Part shown: positions 8,312-15,393 of the stretch, piece after piece | How the letters are laid out: every line of letters starts with the position of its first letter | Numbering within the stretch: position 1 is the first letter of the stretch | Origin: Candidatus Enterococcus leclercqii | GTDB lineage: Bacteria > Bacillota > Bacilli > Lactobacillales > Enterococcaceae | DNA: 64,000 nucleotides | Assembly (NCBI RefSeq): GCF_009933135.1 | Contig: NZ_MAEH01000020.1 | Coordinates: 1-64,000 of the forward strand | Direction: 5' to 3' | Made by a program: the position numbers and the translations under genes | The notes under the pieces: model-generated | Told to the model about the DNA's origin: nothing | What the model saw: the letters and a program-made list of their open reading frames with translations, nothing else | Databases searched by the model: none

Positions 8312-9118
8312 ATGACAGGACAAACATTAAAAACGATGTTCATGGGATTGACTGAAAGCCAGAAGCTGGAAGTCCGCGAATATTATGAGCGGCATTTCGC
8401 TGAAGGCGGCAGTCCGGACTTTTTACCGATACTGGCCGACTTTTCTCAACAATTAGAAGAAACGGCGTCCCAAGTGGCGACAGGTGCGCGGTTGCAGATC
8501 AAAAGTTTTAGCGAGTACGGAAATGAAGCGCAGTTGTTAGCTGTCTATCAAAATCGCGCTGCTGAAGATCCTGAAGCTGCGAAGATAAAAGAACCCACTT
8601 ATTTTATTACAGAAGAAGGAGAACGATTGATAGGTCCGCTGTTACCGTCATTAGCAGAGGAAATCATCCGCCTGCAAAACGAAATGGCCAATGATGAGTG
8701 GGATAAGAGCTTTTATCCAGATTTCAGCTATCTTCCGGGAGGCACCCCGCCAAAGCCTGCTGATTACAATGATATAGAAAAGTTTAAACAGGCTGAGGAT
8801 GCTTATTTCTACGGTTATGCGATTGATTTTATGCCGACTGATCGCCTCGTTCATCTGCCATTGGAAATCACGGATGAAGATCAACAACACTTGTCACCGG
8901 CACTAATCATCGCTGACTTTCTTTATGAGAATTATTTTTTCGGTGGTGAAAATGTGACAGCCGTCAAACAGGCCCTTATAGCAGATGTACAAAAAAACGA
9001 AGCGACTGCTGAGCATTTGCTGAAAAAGTATGAAAATGATCAACAGCTGGATGACAAATTGGCTGCCTTTTTGGCTGCTGATTCAAATGAACGCGGCGAA
9101 GATATAACAGAGCCATGA
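8312..9118 (+). CDS. Hypothetical protein, 268 aa
   Basis: An acidic soluble protein without signal peptide or membrane segment, rich in D, E, A and Q. It starts MTGQTLKTMFMGLTESQ with ribosome site GATGAGGTG. The middle is aromatic-rich (WDKSFYPDFSYLPGG, YFYGYAIDFM) and the C-terminus is probably helical. I recognise no family or catalytic motif. It lies upstream of the SIMPL-domain gene with about 146 bp between; the spacing neither supports nor excludes co-transcription. Codon use is like the neighbours, so it is a real gene. Confidence 0.7.
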   Translation: MTGQTLKTMFMGLTESQKLEVREYYERHFAEGGSPDFLPILADFSQQLEETASQVATGARLQIKSFSEYGNEAQLLAVYQNRAAEDPEAAKIKEPTYFITEEGERLIGPLLPSLAEEIIRLQNEMANDEWDKSFYPDFSYLPGGTPPKPADYNDIEKFKQAEDAYFYGYAIDFMPTDRLVHLPLEITDEDQQHLSPALIIADFLYENYFFGGENVTAVKQALIADVQKNEATAEHLLKKYENDQQLDDKLAAFLAADSNERGEDITEP

Positions 9119-9264
9119 TGTAAGATGTAAAATAACGGATGCAAGAAACAAAAGAGCAGGATGATAAACACCAAGCCTCATGCTGCAAAAGGCGGCCGTA
9201 TCTGGGAGCAAGCACTTCTCCAGAGGGTCACCGTTAATTTAAAATAGAAAAGGAGTGGTGCCTG

Positions 9265-9918
9265 ATGGGGACGATTCGTGTGAGTGGAGAAGGTCGCGGG
9301 CAGAAAAAAGCAGATCAGATTGAACTGACCTTGATTTTTAACACGACCAAGGCTGATTATGAACAGGCATATCAGCAAGCCACTGAGAAAATCAATAGGC
9401 TAGAAGCAGAATTGACTGACTGTGGATTTAAGCAAGAAGAGATTGTGACACAGCGATTTTCAGTCAGCAGTGACTATGAATCTTTTAATGATGAGCAGGG
9501 TCGCTGGCAGCAGCGCTTCAAAGGATACCTGGTGAATCAAGTGCTACAATTGCAATTTACTTTTGAAAACGAACGCTTGCAAAAAGTAATTGCTGCAGTT
9601 GATCGTTCTGGTGGAAAACCAGAAGTACAGTTGAATTTTACAGTAGCAGAGTCAAAAGAATTTCAAAATGAACTGCTGCGTCAGGCAGTAGCAGATGCCA
9701 CCGAAAAAGCAGTCGTCTTAGCTGCTGCTGCGGGTAAGCAGTTGGGAGAGCTGGCGACAATTAGCTATGGTCAGGGCAAGAGTGAGCTTACTTCTCAGAC
9801 GGAAGTGACTCCGCGGCTGTCAGCTGCTGATAATGTGGTATTCAGCATGCCTGAGCTTCATCCAGCGGCCATCCAGAGCCATGTAACCGTAGAATGTGTG
9901 TGGCAACTTCAGGACTAA
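9265..9918 (+). CDS. SIMPL-domain (DUF541, YggE-like) protein
   Basis: The 217-residue protein has the SIMPL-domain pattern: an N-terminal GTIRVSGEGRGQKKADQIELTL strand pair, a central VTQRFSVSSDYE strand and a C-terminal ATEKAVVLAAAAGKQLGEL helix. Unlike many YggE proteins it lacks a signal peptide and is probably cytoplasmic. The biochemical role of the family is poorly defined; it has been linked to oxidative stress in E. coli and to signalling-scaffold interactions in mammals. ATG 9265 has ribosome site AAAGGAGTGG. Confidence 0.85.
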   Translation: MGTIRVSGEGRGQKKADQIELTLIFNTTKADYEQAYQQATEKINRLEAELTDCGFKQEEIVTQRFSVSSDYESFNDEQGRWQQRFKGYLVNQVLQLQFTFENERLQKVIAAVDRSGGKPEVQLNFTVAESKEFQNELLRQAVADATEKAVVLAAAAGKQLGELATISYGQGKSELTSQTEVTPRLSAADNVVFSMPELHPAAIQSHVTVECVWQLQD

Positions 9919-9936
9919 AGAGGATGGAATAAATTT

Positions 9937-10032
9937 AAAAGGTGCACCGGCGTAAATTTCGCTGTTAACTGCTCCCAATTAATTCGTTAATCGGACAGAG
10001 GCAGTCGAAATTTACGTCAGTGCACCTTTTTT
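9937..10032. terminator. Long bidirectional terminator between convergent genes
   Basis: Outer arms AAAAGGTGCA (9937-9946) and TGCACCTTTTTT (10021-10032), a second stem CGTAAATTTCG with CGAAATTTACG, then ACTGC with GCAGT and inner ATTAA/TTAAT. The whole 96-bp element is one extended imperfect hairpin serving the SIMPL gene and the ABC-importer operon. Confidence 0.85.
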
Positions 10033-10044
10033 GCTGTTTAAATT

Positions 10045-10848
10045 TCAGGACAATAGCAGTTGATCATCTGTTAATTCAGCCCCGCTGCTCTGGTGGAAAA
10101 GAGCCATCAATTGCGGCACAGTCAGGTTTTTTTTCTTATCATAGGACAGATCAACGACGATTTGTCCTTGATGAAGCATGATTAGCCGATTGCCATAGCG
10201 AATGGCATCTTCCATATCGTGGGTTACCATAAAGGCCGTTAAGCTTTGTTCTTGAATCAGCTTTGTAGTTAATTCCATCACGGTTACAGAGGTTTTCGGA
10301 TCCAAAGCAGCTGTGTGTTCATCCAATAAAATCAGTTCCGGTCGCTGCAAGGTCGCCATCAGCAGTGTGATGGCTTGGCGCTGTCCACCAGACAATAGGC
10401 CAATTTCCGCGCCTAAGCGATCTTCTAGGCCCAAGCCTAAACGGGCTAGTTGTTCTTTGAAAAAACCTCGATCTTTGGTTTTTACGCCATAACTAAAGCC
10501 CCGCTTTTGACCTCGCTTCATCGCCAAAGCCATGTTTTCTTCCACTGTTAGACGAACGGCAGTCCCCATCTTAGGATCCTGAAAGACGCGGCTGATGGCC
10601 TTTGAACGGCGGGTCACGGAATGACGAGTGATGTTTTCCCCATTTAGTAAAATTGTTCCTTGTTCAACAGGGATGGTGCCGGCAATGCTGTTTAATAAGG
10701 TGGATTTACCGGCGCCGTTACCACCAATAATAGTGATGAATTCACCTGGCTGCATCGTCAAATCAATGCCTTGCAGTACGTGATTTTCATTGACTGTTCC
10801 AGCTTCAAAGACCTGGTGCAAGTCGCTGATTTCCAATACAGGTATCAT
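10045..10848 (-). CDS. ABC importer ATP-binding protein (TrpZ-like)
   Basis: The 267-residue ATPase has Walker A GGNGAGKST, Q-loop FQDPKMGT, signature LLSGGQRQAITL and Walker B ELILLDEHTAALDP. It is the last gene of a three-gene importer and its start overlaps the permease stop by four bases. The family belongs with permeases of branched-chain-amino-acid type and substrate-binding proteins of the ABC_sub_bind family, of which the streptococcal TrpXYZ system (tryptophan) is a known member. The substrate here is inferred only from that kinship. Confidence 0.9.
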   Translation of the reverse strand: MIPVLEISDLHQVFEAGTVNENHVLQGIDLTMQPGEFITIIGGNGAGKSTLLNSIAGTIPVEQGTILLNGENITRHSVTRRSKAISRVFQDPKMGTAVRLTVEENMALAMKRGQKRGFSYGVKTKDRGFFKEQLARLGLGLEDRLGAEIGLLSGGQRQAITLLMATLQRPELILLDEHTAALDPKTSVTVMELTTKLIQEQSLTAFMVTHDMEDAIRYGNRLIMLHQGQIVVDLSYDKKKNLTVPQLMALFHQSSGAELTDDQLLLS

Positions 10849-11756
10849 TTTTGTGCCCCTCCTTTAGCCGCTTTTTTAGTCGCAAAGCGGTTGCGGATTT
10901 GTGGTGTCGATAAGCAAACCACTAGAATCAATGCGCTGAACAATTTAATATCCTGTGGCTGAACATTAAACTCGAAAACGATTGCCAAAATAAAGCGGTA
11001 AATCACCGCCCCCAAGACGATGGTCAACATGCGGGGTAAAAGCGGCAAATTACGGAAAAGGACTTCGGCAATGATAATTGCAGCCAATCCAATGACAATG
11101 GTACCGACACCGGAATTCAGATCGGCATAACCGTTGTTTTGAGCCAATAGTGCACCGGACAATGCAATGCAGCCATTTGAAAGCATGTAGCCGATCAGCT
11201 TCATCGTATCGGTATTGATTCCGTTGGCTTCGCTCATGGCATCGTTGTCGCCGGTAGCCCGGATAGCCAAGCCAATCTCCGTTTTGAAAAAGAAGTAGAG
11301 GAGCAGGATTATCAAAGCTGCAAAAATACAACCGACGGCAATCGCGGCATTGTTTTTGGACAAGCCCAAGTCTTCAAACCAGGTATAGACGCTGCTGTTG
11401 CCTAGTAAAGGAATATTAGGTGCGCCCATGATGCGATTTGTGACTGAATACAACCCGGTCATGGTGATGATCCCAGCTAACAGCGCGGGAATTTTTAGCT
11501 TTGTATGGAAGATTCCTGTGGTAAGACCTGCCAAAACCCCACCACCAAAAGCAAACAGGCAAGCCAGGTATGGCGAGCAGCCTTTTGTGATAGCCAGTGC
11601 AGCAATGCCTGCTCCTAATGGAAAGGTCCCTTCAGCAGTCAAGTCTGCGATATCCAAAATACGGTACGTCAAGAACACGCCGATAGCTAATAAAGACCAC
11701 AAGACTCCCTGTGAAAAGGCCGATTGTAATAGAACCAGTATCGTTTCAACACTCAT
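10845..11756 (-). CDS. ABC importer permease (TrpY-like)
   Basis: The 303-residue polytopic membrane protein has about eight hydrophobic segments. The N-terminus ILVLLQSAFSQGVLWSLLAIG and the segment LTYRILDIADLTAEGTFPLGAG are characteristic of the branched-chain permease superfamily members that pair with ABC_sub_bind lipoproteins. The stop overlaps the ATPase start (10845-10848), so translation is probably coupled. A 104-bp gap with an inverted repeat separates it from the lipoprotein gene. Confidence 0.9.
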   Translation of the reverse strand: MSVETILVLLQSAFSQGVLWSLLAIGVFLTYRILDIADLTAEGTFPLGAGIAALAITKGCSPYLACLFAFGGGVLAGLTTGIFHTKLKIPALLAGIITMTGLYSVTNRIMGAPNIPLLGNSSVYTWFEDLGLSKNNAAIAVGCIFAALIILLLYFFFKTEIGLAIRATGDNDAMSEANGINTDTMKLIGYMLSNGCIALSGALLAQNNGYADLNSGVGTIVIGLAAIIIAEVLFRNLPLLPRMLTIVLGAVIYRFILAIVFEFNVQPQDIKLFSALILVVCLSTPQIRNRFATKKAAKGGAQK

Positions 11757-11781
11757 AAATATTCCCCAAATCTTTCAGATT

Positions 11782-11836
11782 TCGACCGGTAGTCGAGGTT
11801 GTTTTTTTTTACTAAAGTAACAGTCGTACCGGTCGA
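11782..11836. repeat. Perfect 10-bp inverted repeat between lipoprotein and permease genes
   Basis: TCGACCGGTA (11782-11791) and TACCGGTCGA (11827-11836) are separated by 35 bases that include a run of nine T. On the transcribed (minus) strand no T tract follows the stem, so it is not a normal terminator. It could stabilise or process the mRNA and reduce downstream gene expression relative to the lipoprotein. Confidence 0.6.
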
Positions 11837-11860
11837 TATAATTATTTTGTTTGGCTGTGT

Positions 11861-12850
11861 TTATTTCGGTTGTTTGATGGTGTCCTTGTCAATGCCAAGT
11901 GCTTGTGCCATTTCATCATTGACCACCAAAGTAAAATCAGTGGCTGACTGGACCGGCATATCGGCGGGGGTGTTTTTGCCATCTAAAATCTCAGCGGCCA
12001 TTTTTCCGGTGAGTTTACCCAGCGATTTGTAGTCAATCCCATAGGTGGCCAACGCACCACCTTCGACTTGTTCGACAGAACCGGTGATGACGGGTGTTTT
12101 GGTTTGTTTAGCGACATCGCCTACCACGGGGGCTGCCGTTGCAAAGGTATTGTCAGTGGGGATGTAAATTCCTTCGACATCTTTGGCCAAACTAGTCATG
12201 ACTTGTTGCACATCATTGGTGGTATTGGCAGTTAGTACTTTCGCATTGACACCAGCTTTTTTCAGGGCTTTTTCGGCTGCGTCCGCTTGAATTTTAGAGT
12301 TGGTTTCACCAGCATTGTAGGCAATACCGATTGTTTTCGCATCAGGCACGATAGACAAAAGCAAGTCGATTTGCTTTTCAACTGGAGCCCAGTCTGTGGT
12401 GCCGGTGACATTGCCCCCGGGTTTTTCGTTGCTGGCAACCAGTTTTGCTCCTGCCAAATCGGTGACTGCAGTCACTGTAATAGGCAAATCTTTGGTCTCA
12501 TTGGCTAATGCCTGAGCTGCCGGTGTTGCAATTGCCAATAATACGTCGGGTTTTGCCTTGACCAGTTTTTCACTCATGGATTTCAGATTGGCCTGATCGT
12601 TTTGGGCATTTTGATAATCCAGTTGAATCTTGTCTTCCGGGTAGCCGTTTTCTGCTAAGCCTTCCAAAAAACCTTCGTAGGATGCATCAAGAGAGGCATG
12701 AGCCACCAATTGCAAGACGCCAACCTTTTTCTTTCCATCGTCAGCTGCTGCATTGCTGCTGTCGCTAGCAGGAGTAGCATTTCCGCAGGCGCTGATACTT
12801 AACAAACAAACTGCCAACAGTGTTGCTCTTGTCCACTTTTTCATTTTCAT
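11861..12850 (-). CDS. ABC importer substrate-binding lipoprotein (ABC_sub_bind, TrpX-like)
   Basis: The 329-residue protein has a lipoprotein signal with the lipobox LSISACG (Cys22), so it should be anchored on the outer face of the membrane. After a short S/A/D-rich linker comes the periplasmic-binding fold of the ABC_sub_bind family (KKVGVLQLVAHASLDASYEGF, DVLLAIATPAAQALA, AVTDLAGAKLV, GSVEQVEGGALATYGIDY). It starts at the first of two close ATGs with ribosome site GGGGGAA. It leads the importer operon and is preceded by a 317-nt leader. Tryptophan or another aromatic amino acid is the likeliest ligand by family. Confidence 0.9.
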   Translation of the reverse strand: MKMKKWTRATLLAVCLLSISACGNATPASDSSNAAADDGKKKVGVLQLVAHASLDASYEGFLEGLAENGYPEDKIQLDYQNAQNDQANLKSMSEKLVKAKPDVLLAIATPAAQALANETKDLPITVTAVTDLAGAKLVASNEKPGGNVTGTTDWAPVEKQIDLLLSIVPDAKTIGIAYNAGETNSKIQADAAEKALKKAGVNAKVLTANTTNDVQQVMTSLAKDVEGIYIPTDNTFATAAPVVGDVAKQTKTPVITGSVEQVEGGALATYGIDYKSLGKLTGKMAAEILDGKNTPADMPVQSATDFTLVVNDEMAQALGIDKDTIKQPK

Positions 12851-13166
12851 TTTTCATTCCCCCGTGTCTGGTATTCTTGCCCTCATAAAAGCTACCCAAC
12901 ATTTTTCCTCGACCATCCGCGGCGTTTTGTGCCATGTCCCAATAGACAAAAAAACCATTCAGCATTTGCCAAATGGGGCGTCTCACTACAATCACTCCGG
13001 CAAACCTTTCAGGTGTATTCATCTGGATGAGCCAAAACTGCGATGAATGATGGTGATTGGTGCAGATCCGGTCAACGGTTCCAAGGCGGCTGGGTGTCAC
13101 TATTTTTGAAAGCAAAATTGCATCTTTGAAAGAAAACTGGATATTTTATCAAAATTTCAAAGATAT
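12851..13166 (-). promoter_or_regulatory. Long structured leader with internal terminator (candidate attenuator)
   Basis: From the predicted start near 13166 to the lipoprotein gene the RNA is about 317 nt. At 12948-12976 the minus strand has a 9-bp stem (CCATTTGGC-AAAT-GCTGAATGG with two G-U pairs) directly followed by seven T. This is a clean intrinsic terminator about 220 nt into the leader and 100 nt before the coding region. Upstream are possible stems including GGAT-CTGC with GCAG and ATCC. I cannot assign a known riboswitch class. A TGGAACCG sequence near 13083 resembles part of a T-box, but lies too early and lacks the rest. Confidence 0.5.
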
Positions 13167-13173
13167 TTTTTAA

Positions 13174-13203
13174 ATTATACAGGAATTCAAGTGAATAAGT
13201 CAA
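13174..13203 (-). promoter_or_regulatory. Strong promoter of the ABC importer operon
   Basis: On the minus strand TTGACT (13198-13203), an 18-bp spacer and a perfect TATAAT (13174-13179). Confidence 0.8.
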
Positions 13204-13336
13204 TCTGATTTTGCAATTTTCTGAATAATTGTGCGGTTTTAAACAGAAAAGGGAGGGAAATAGGGGCGGCAGAAATCAAGAGAAGGTTACTATGAAAGGA
13301 AAGAAAAAGAAAAAAGAGAAAAAAAGCCACTAAGAA

Positions 13337-13371
13337 GCGGTAAAATCGCGAAAAAACAGCGATTTTACCGC
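13337..13371 (-). terminator. Perfect 13-bp hairpin after the histidine kinase gene
   Basis: GCGGTAAAATCGC (13337-13349) and GCGATTTTACCGC (13359-13371) with a 9-base loop. On the minus strand it lies 33 bp after the kinase stop. The T-rich tract follows only after about 12 bases, so termination may be imperfect. The DNA at 13291-13327 is an almost pure purine stretch and I see no gene in it. Confidence 0.65.
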
Positions 13372-13403
13372 ACCGTTTGTAATGACTTTTTAGGAAGGGT
13401 GGT

Positions 13404-14447
13404 TTATTCCTGCGGATGGGGGAGAAAGACGGTGAAGCAAGTTTTGTGTTCGGGCAAGAGCTCGGCTTGGACACGACCGTCATGAAGTTGAAGAATTTCT
13501 CGTACCAAAGCCAGGCCTAAGCCGTTACCAGCGGTTTTGCGACTGGTGTCCCCTTGATAAAATTTGTCGAAAATCCGTTTTAATTCGGTTTCCGGGATGG
13601 CTGTCCCGCGGTCGGTAAAACGGATGACTAATGCTTCGTCAGTGTCGCACAAAGTTACCGTAACGGTTTCTTTGGGGTTAGAGTACTTGATCGCATTGTC
13701 CATTAAATTTAACCAGACTTGGTACAAGAGCTCTTCGTTTCCGACGTAGTTTGTTTTAGGTAAATGCAGATCCAAGTCCAGCTGCTTTTCTTCCCAACGG
13801 GGTTGTAAAAACAAGAGAACTTCTCGAATCTGCTCGTCGATTCGGAAGGATTCTTTTTCGATGGGCAGGTTTTGAGTTTCGAGTTTTGTTAAGCGCAGGA
13901 TATTGTCACTGAGATTTGCCAGCTGTTGGGTTCCTTCAAGGATGCGGTGATAGTAGTCGGCTTTTTCAGATTGGCTGAGGCTACCGTGTTGCAGCAATTG
14001 AATATAACCTTGAATCGTGGCAATGGGTGTTTTGAATTCATGGGAAACATTGGCAACGAAATCGTTGCGCAAGGTTTCAGTGCTGCTGAGTTCAGCCACC
14101 ATGACATTGAAATCGGCGAACAAATTTTGGATTTCTTCGATTTTCTGATCGGAATCGGCTTGCACAGTGAAGTCTCCAGAAGCGACTTTATTCATTTTTT
14201 CTGAGAGCTCTTTGACAGGAGCTAAGATTCGACGGCCAACAACTGCTGAAGAACCGGTTCCTACCAATACGCTGAAGGCTAGAAGAATGAAAATGATGAA
14301 TAGGTGATTGTCTCCACGGGGTTGAATCAACCCTTGACGAGACAAGAAAAGAATCAGGGTTCCCATCAGAATAGAAAAGAAGACCAAGGCCAAAAAGACG
14401 AGACAGGAAAAATAGATCCACAGCTTAGAATAAATTTTATGCTTCAT
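13404..14447 (-). CDS. Sensor histidine kinase
   Basis: A 347-residue membrane kinase. Two hydrophobic helices (about residues 9-35 and 49-70) bracket only a short external loop of about 13 residues, then a HAMP linker, the phospho-acceptor box FVANVSHEFKTP with His136, and an ATPase domain with N box NLMDNAIKY, DRG and GNGLGLALV. I start at ATG 14447 because it overlaps the end of the response regulator gene; an upstream extension lies inside that gene. The tiny sensor loop is typical of kinases that sense through the membrane or a partner transporter, which fits the divergent ABC transporter. Confidence 0.93.
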   Translation of the reverse strand: MKHKIYSKLWIYFSCLVFLALVFFSILMGTLILFLSRQGLIQPRGDNHLFIIFILLAFSVLVGTGSSAVVGRRILAPVKELSEKMNKVASGDFTVQADSDQKIEEIQNLFADFNVMVAELSSTETLRNDFVANVSHEFKTPIATIQGYIQLLQHGSLSQSEKADYYHRILEGTQQLANLSDNILRLTKLETQNLPIEKESFRIDEQIREVLLFLQPRWEEKQLDLDLHLPKTNYVGNEELLYQVWLNLMDNAIKYSNPKETVTVTLCDTDEALVIRFTDRGTAIPETELKRIFDKFYQGDTSRKTAGNGLGLALVREILQLHDGRVQAELLPEHKTCFTVFLPHPQE

Positions 14448-15117
14448 AGGTGAGCACCGCCTTATAGCCAAGACCTCGGATGGTAACAATATCAAAATCG
14501 GGGTTGCGTTGCAGCTGTTCTCTCAAACGCTTGATATGGACATCCACTGTGCGCTCATCGCTTTGGTTGTCTAGTCCCCATAATTCAGCCATCAGTTGTT
14601 GACGGGTAAAAATTTTATTGGGATAGCTCAGTAATTTATACAGCAGTTGAAATTCCTTGTTCCGTAGCCAGAGAACTTCTTTTTCGCGTGTCAAAGTCAG
14701 CTCTTGTTGATTTAAGGTTGTCTTGCCAACTGTCAGTTCTTGCTCGTGGGCGATCTTGGCACGGCGCAAAAGAGCCTCAACCCGCAGCAACATCTCCTCC
14801 AAGTTGACCGGTTTCACCATGTAATCATCGGCTCCCAGACGAAAGCCGTGTTTTTTATCAGCGAAACTATCTTTGGCAGTAATCACTAAAATCGGCAAAT
14901 CGTAGCCGCTTTGCCGAATCAAATGAGTAAACTGGAAACCATCCATTTCCGGCATCATAATATCGGTGATGACCAGATCAATATGATGGTCCTCCAGTTT
15001 AGTCAATGCCTGTTCTCCATTTTCAGCAGTAACCACTTGAAAATGGTGGTCGGTCAAGACTCGCTCATATAAACGACTCAAGTTTGGCTCGTCTTCGATT
15101 ACCAGAATCTTGTTCAT
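14437..15117 (-). CDS. OmpR-family response regulator
   Basis: The 226-residue protein has a receiver domain (MNKILVIEDE, phospho-acceptor Asp52 in VITDIMMPEMDG, later VITAKDS and DDYMVKP) and a winged-helix DNA-binding domain (ERTVDVHIKRLREQL, IRGLGYK). Start ATG 15117 is chosen for the ribosome site AAGGAG. The stop overlaps the kinase start by 11 bases. It probably controls the divergent transporter at 15394. Confidence 0.95.
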   Translation of the reverse strand: MNKILVIEDEPNLSRLYERVLTDHHFQVVTAENGEQALTKLEDHHIDLVITDIMMPEMDGFQFTHLIRQSGYDLPILVITAKDSFADKKHGFRLGADDYMVKPVNLEEMLLRVEALLRRAKIAHEQELTVGKTTLNQQELTLTREKEVLWLRNKEFQLLYKLLSYPNKIFTRQQLMAELWGLDNQSDERTVDVHIKRLREQLQRNPDFDIVTIRGLGYKAVLTYEA

Positions 15118-15191
15118 AAGTGTACTCCTTAGAAAAAATTTGCTACTCATTTTGTTACTCAGAGTTTAGCATTTTTACCGGTTATGATACA

Positions 15192-15229
15192 AGTTCATGA
15201 AAATCGCTTGGATTTCATTTTCAGTTCAT
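15192..15229. promoter_or_regulatory. Direct repeats AGTTCAT, candidate response-regulator site
   Basis: AGTTCAT occurs at 15192-15198 and 15223-15229, 31 bp apart start to start, about three helical turns, in the divergent region between regulator and transporter. OmpR-type regulators bind tandem half-sites, so these are plausible targets. Confidence 0.4.
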
Positions 15230-15393
15230 AAAAGGATGATATGCTGTTCCTGTTAATGAGGAGAGCATTATCTCCGAAAAAATCCGCAGATTATGGGATA
15301 ATTTCTGTGACATGAACCGTTGTGAAGACAGCTGGATTGCGACAACTTAGCAGAATATGGATCCGCGGCAAGAAGAAAAACAGGAGGGATCAC

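Noticed and set aside
13060-13100. T-box-like TGGAACCG motif in the same leader
   Set aside because: It lies in the first third of the leader, far before the terminator, and the rest of the T-box consensus and stem I motifs are not seen.
12765-13115. 116-codon minus-strand frame in the ABC importer leader
   Set aside because: No ribosome site; it passes through the terminator stem and overlaps the lipoprotein gene in another frame.
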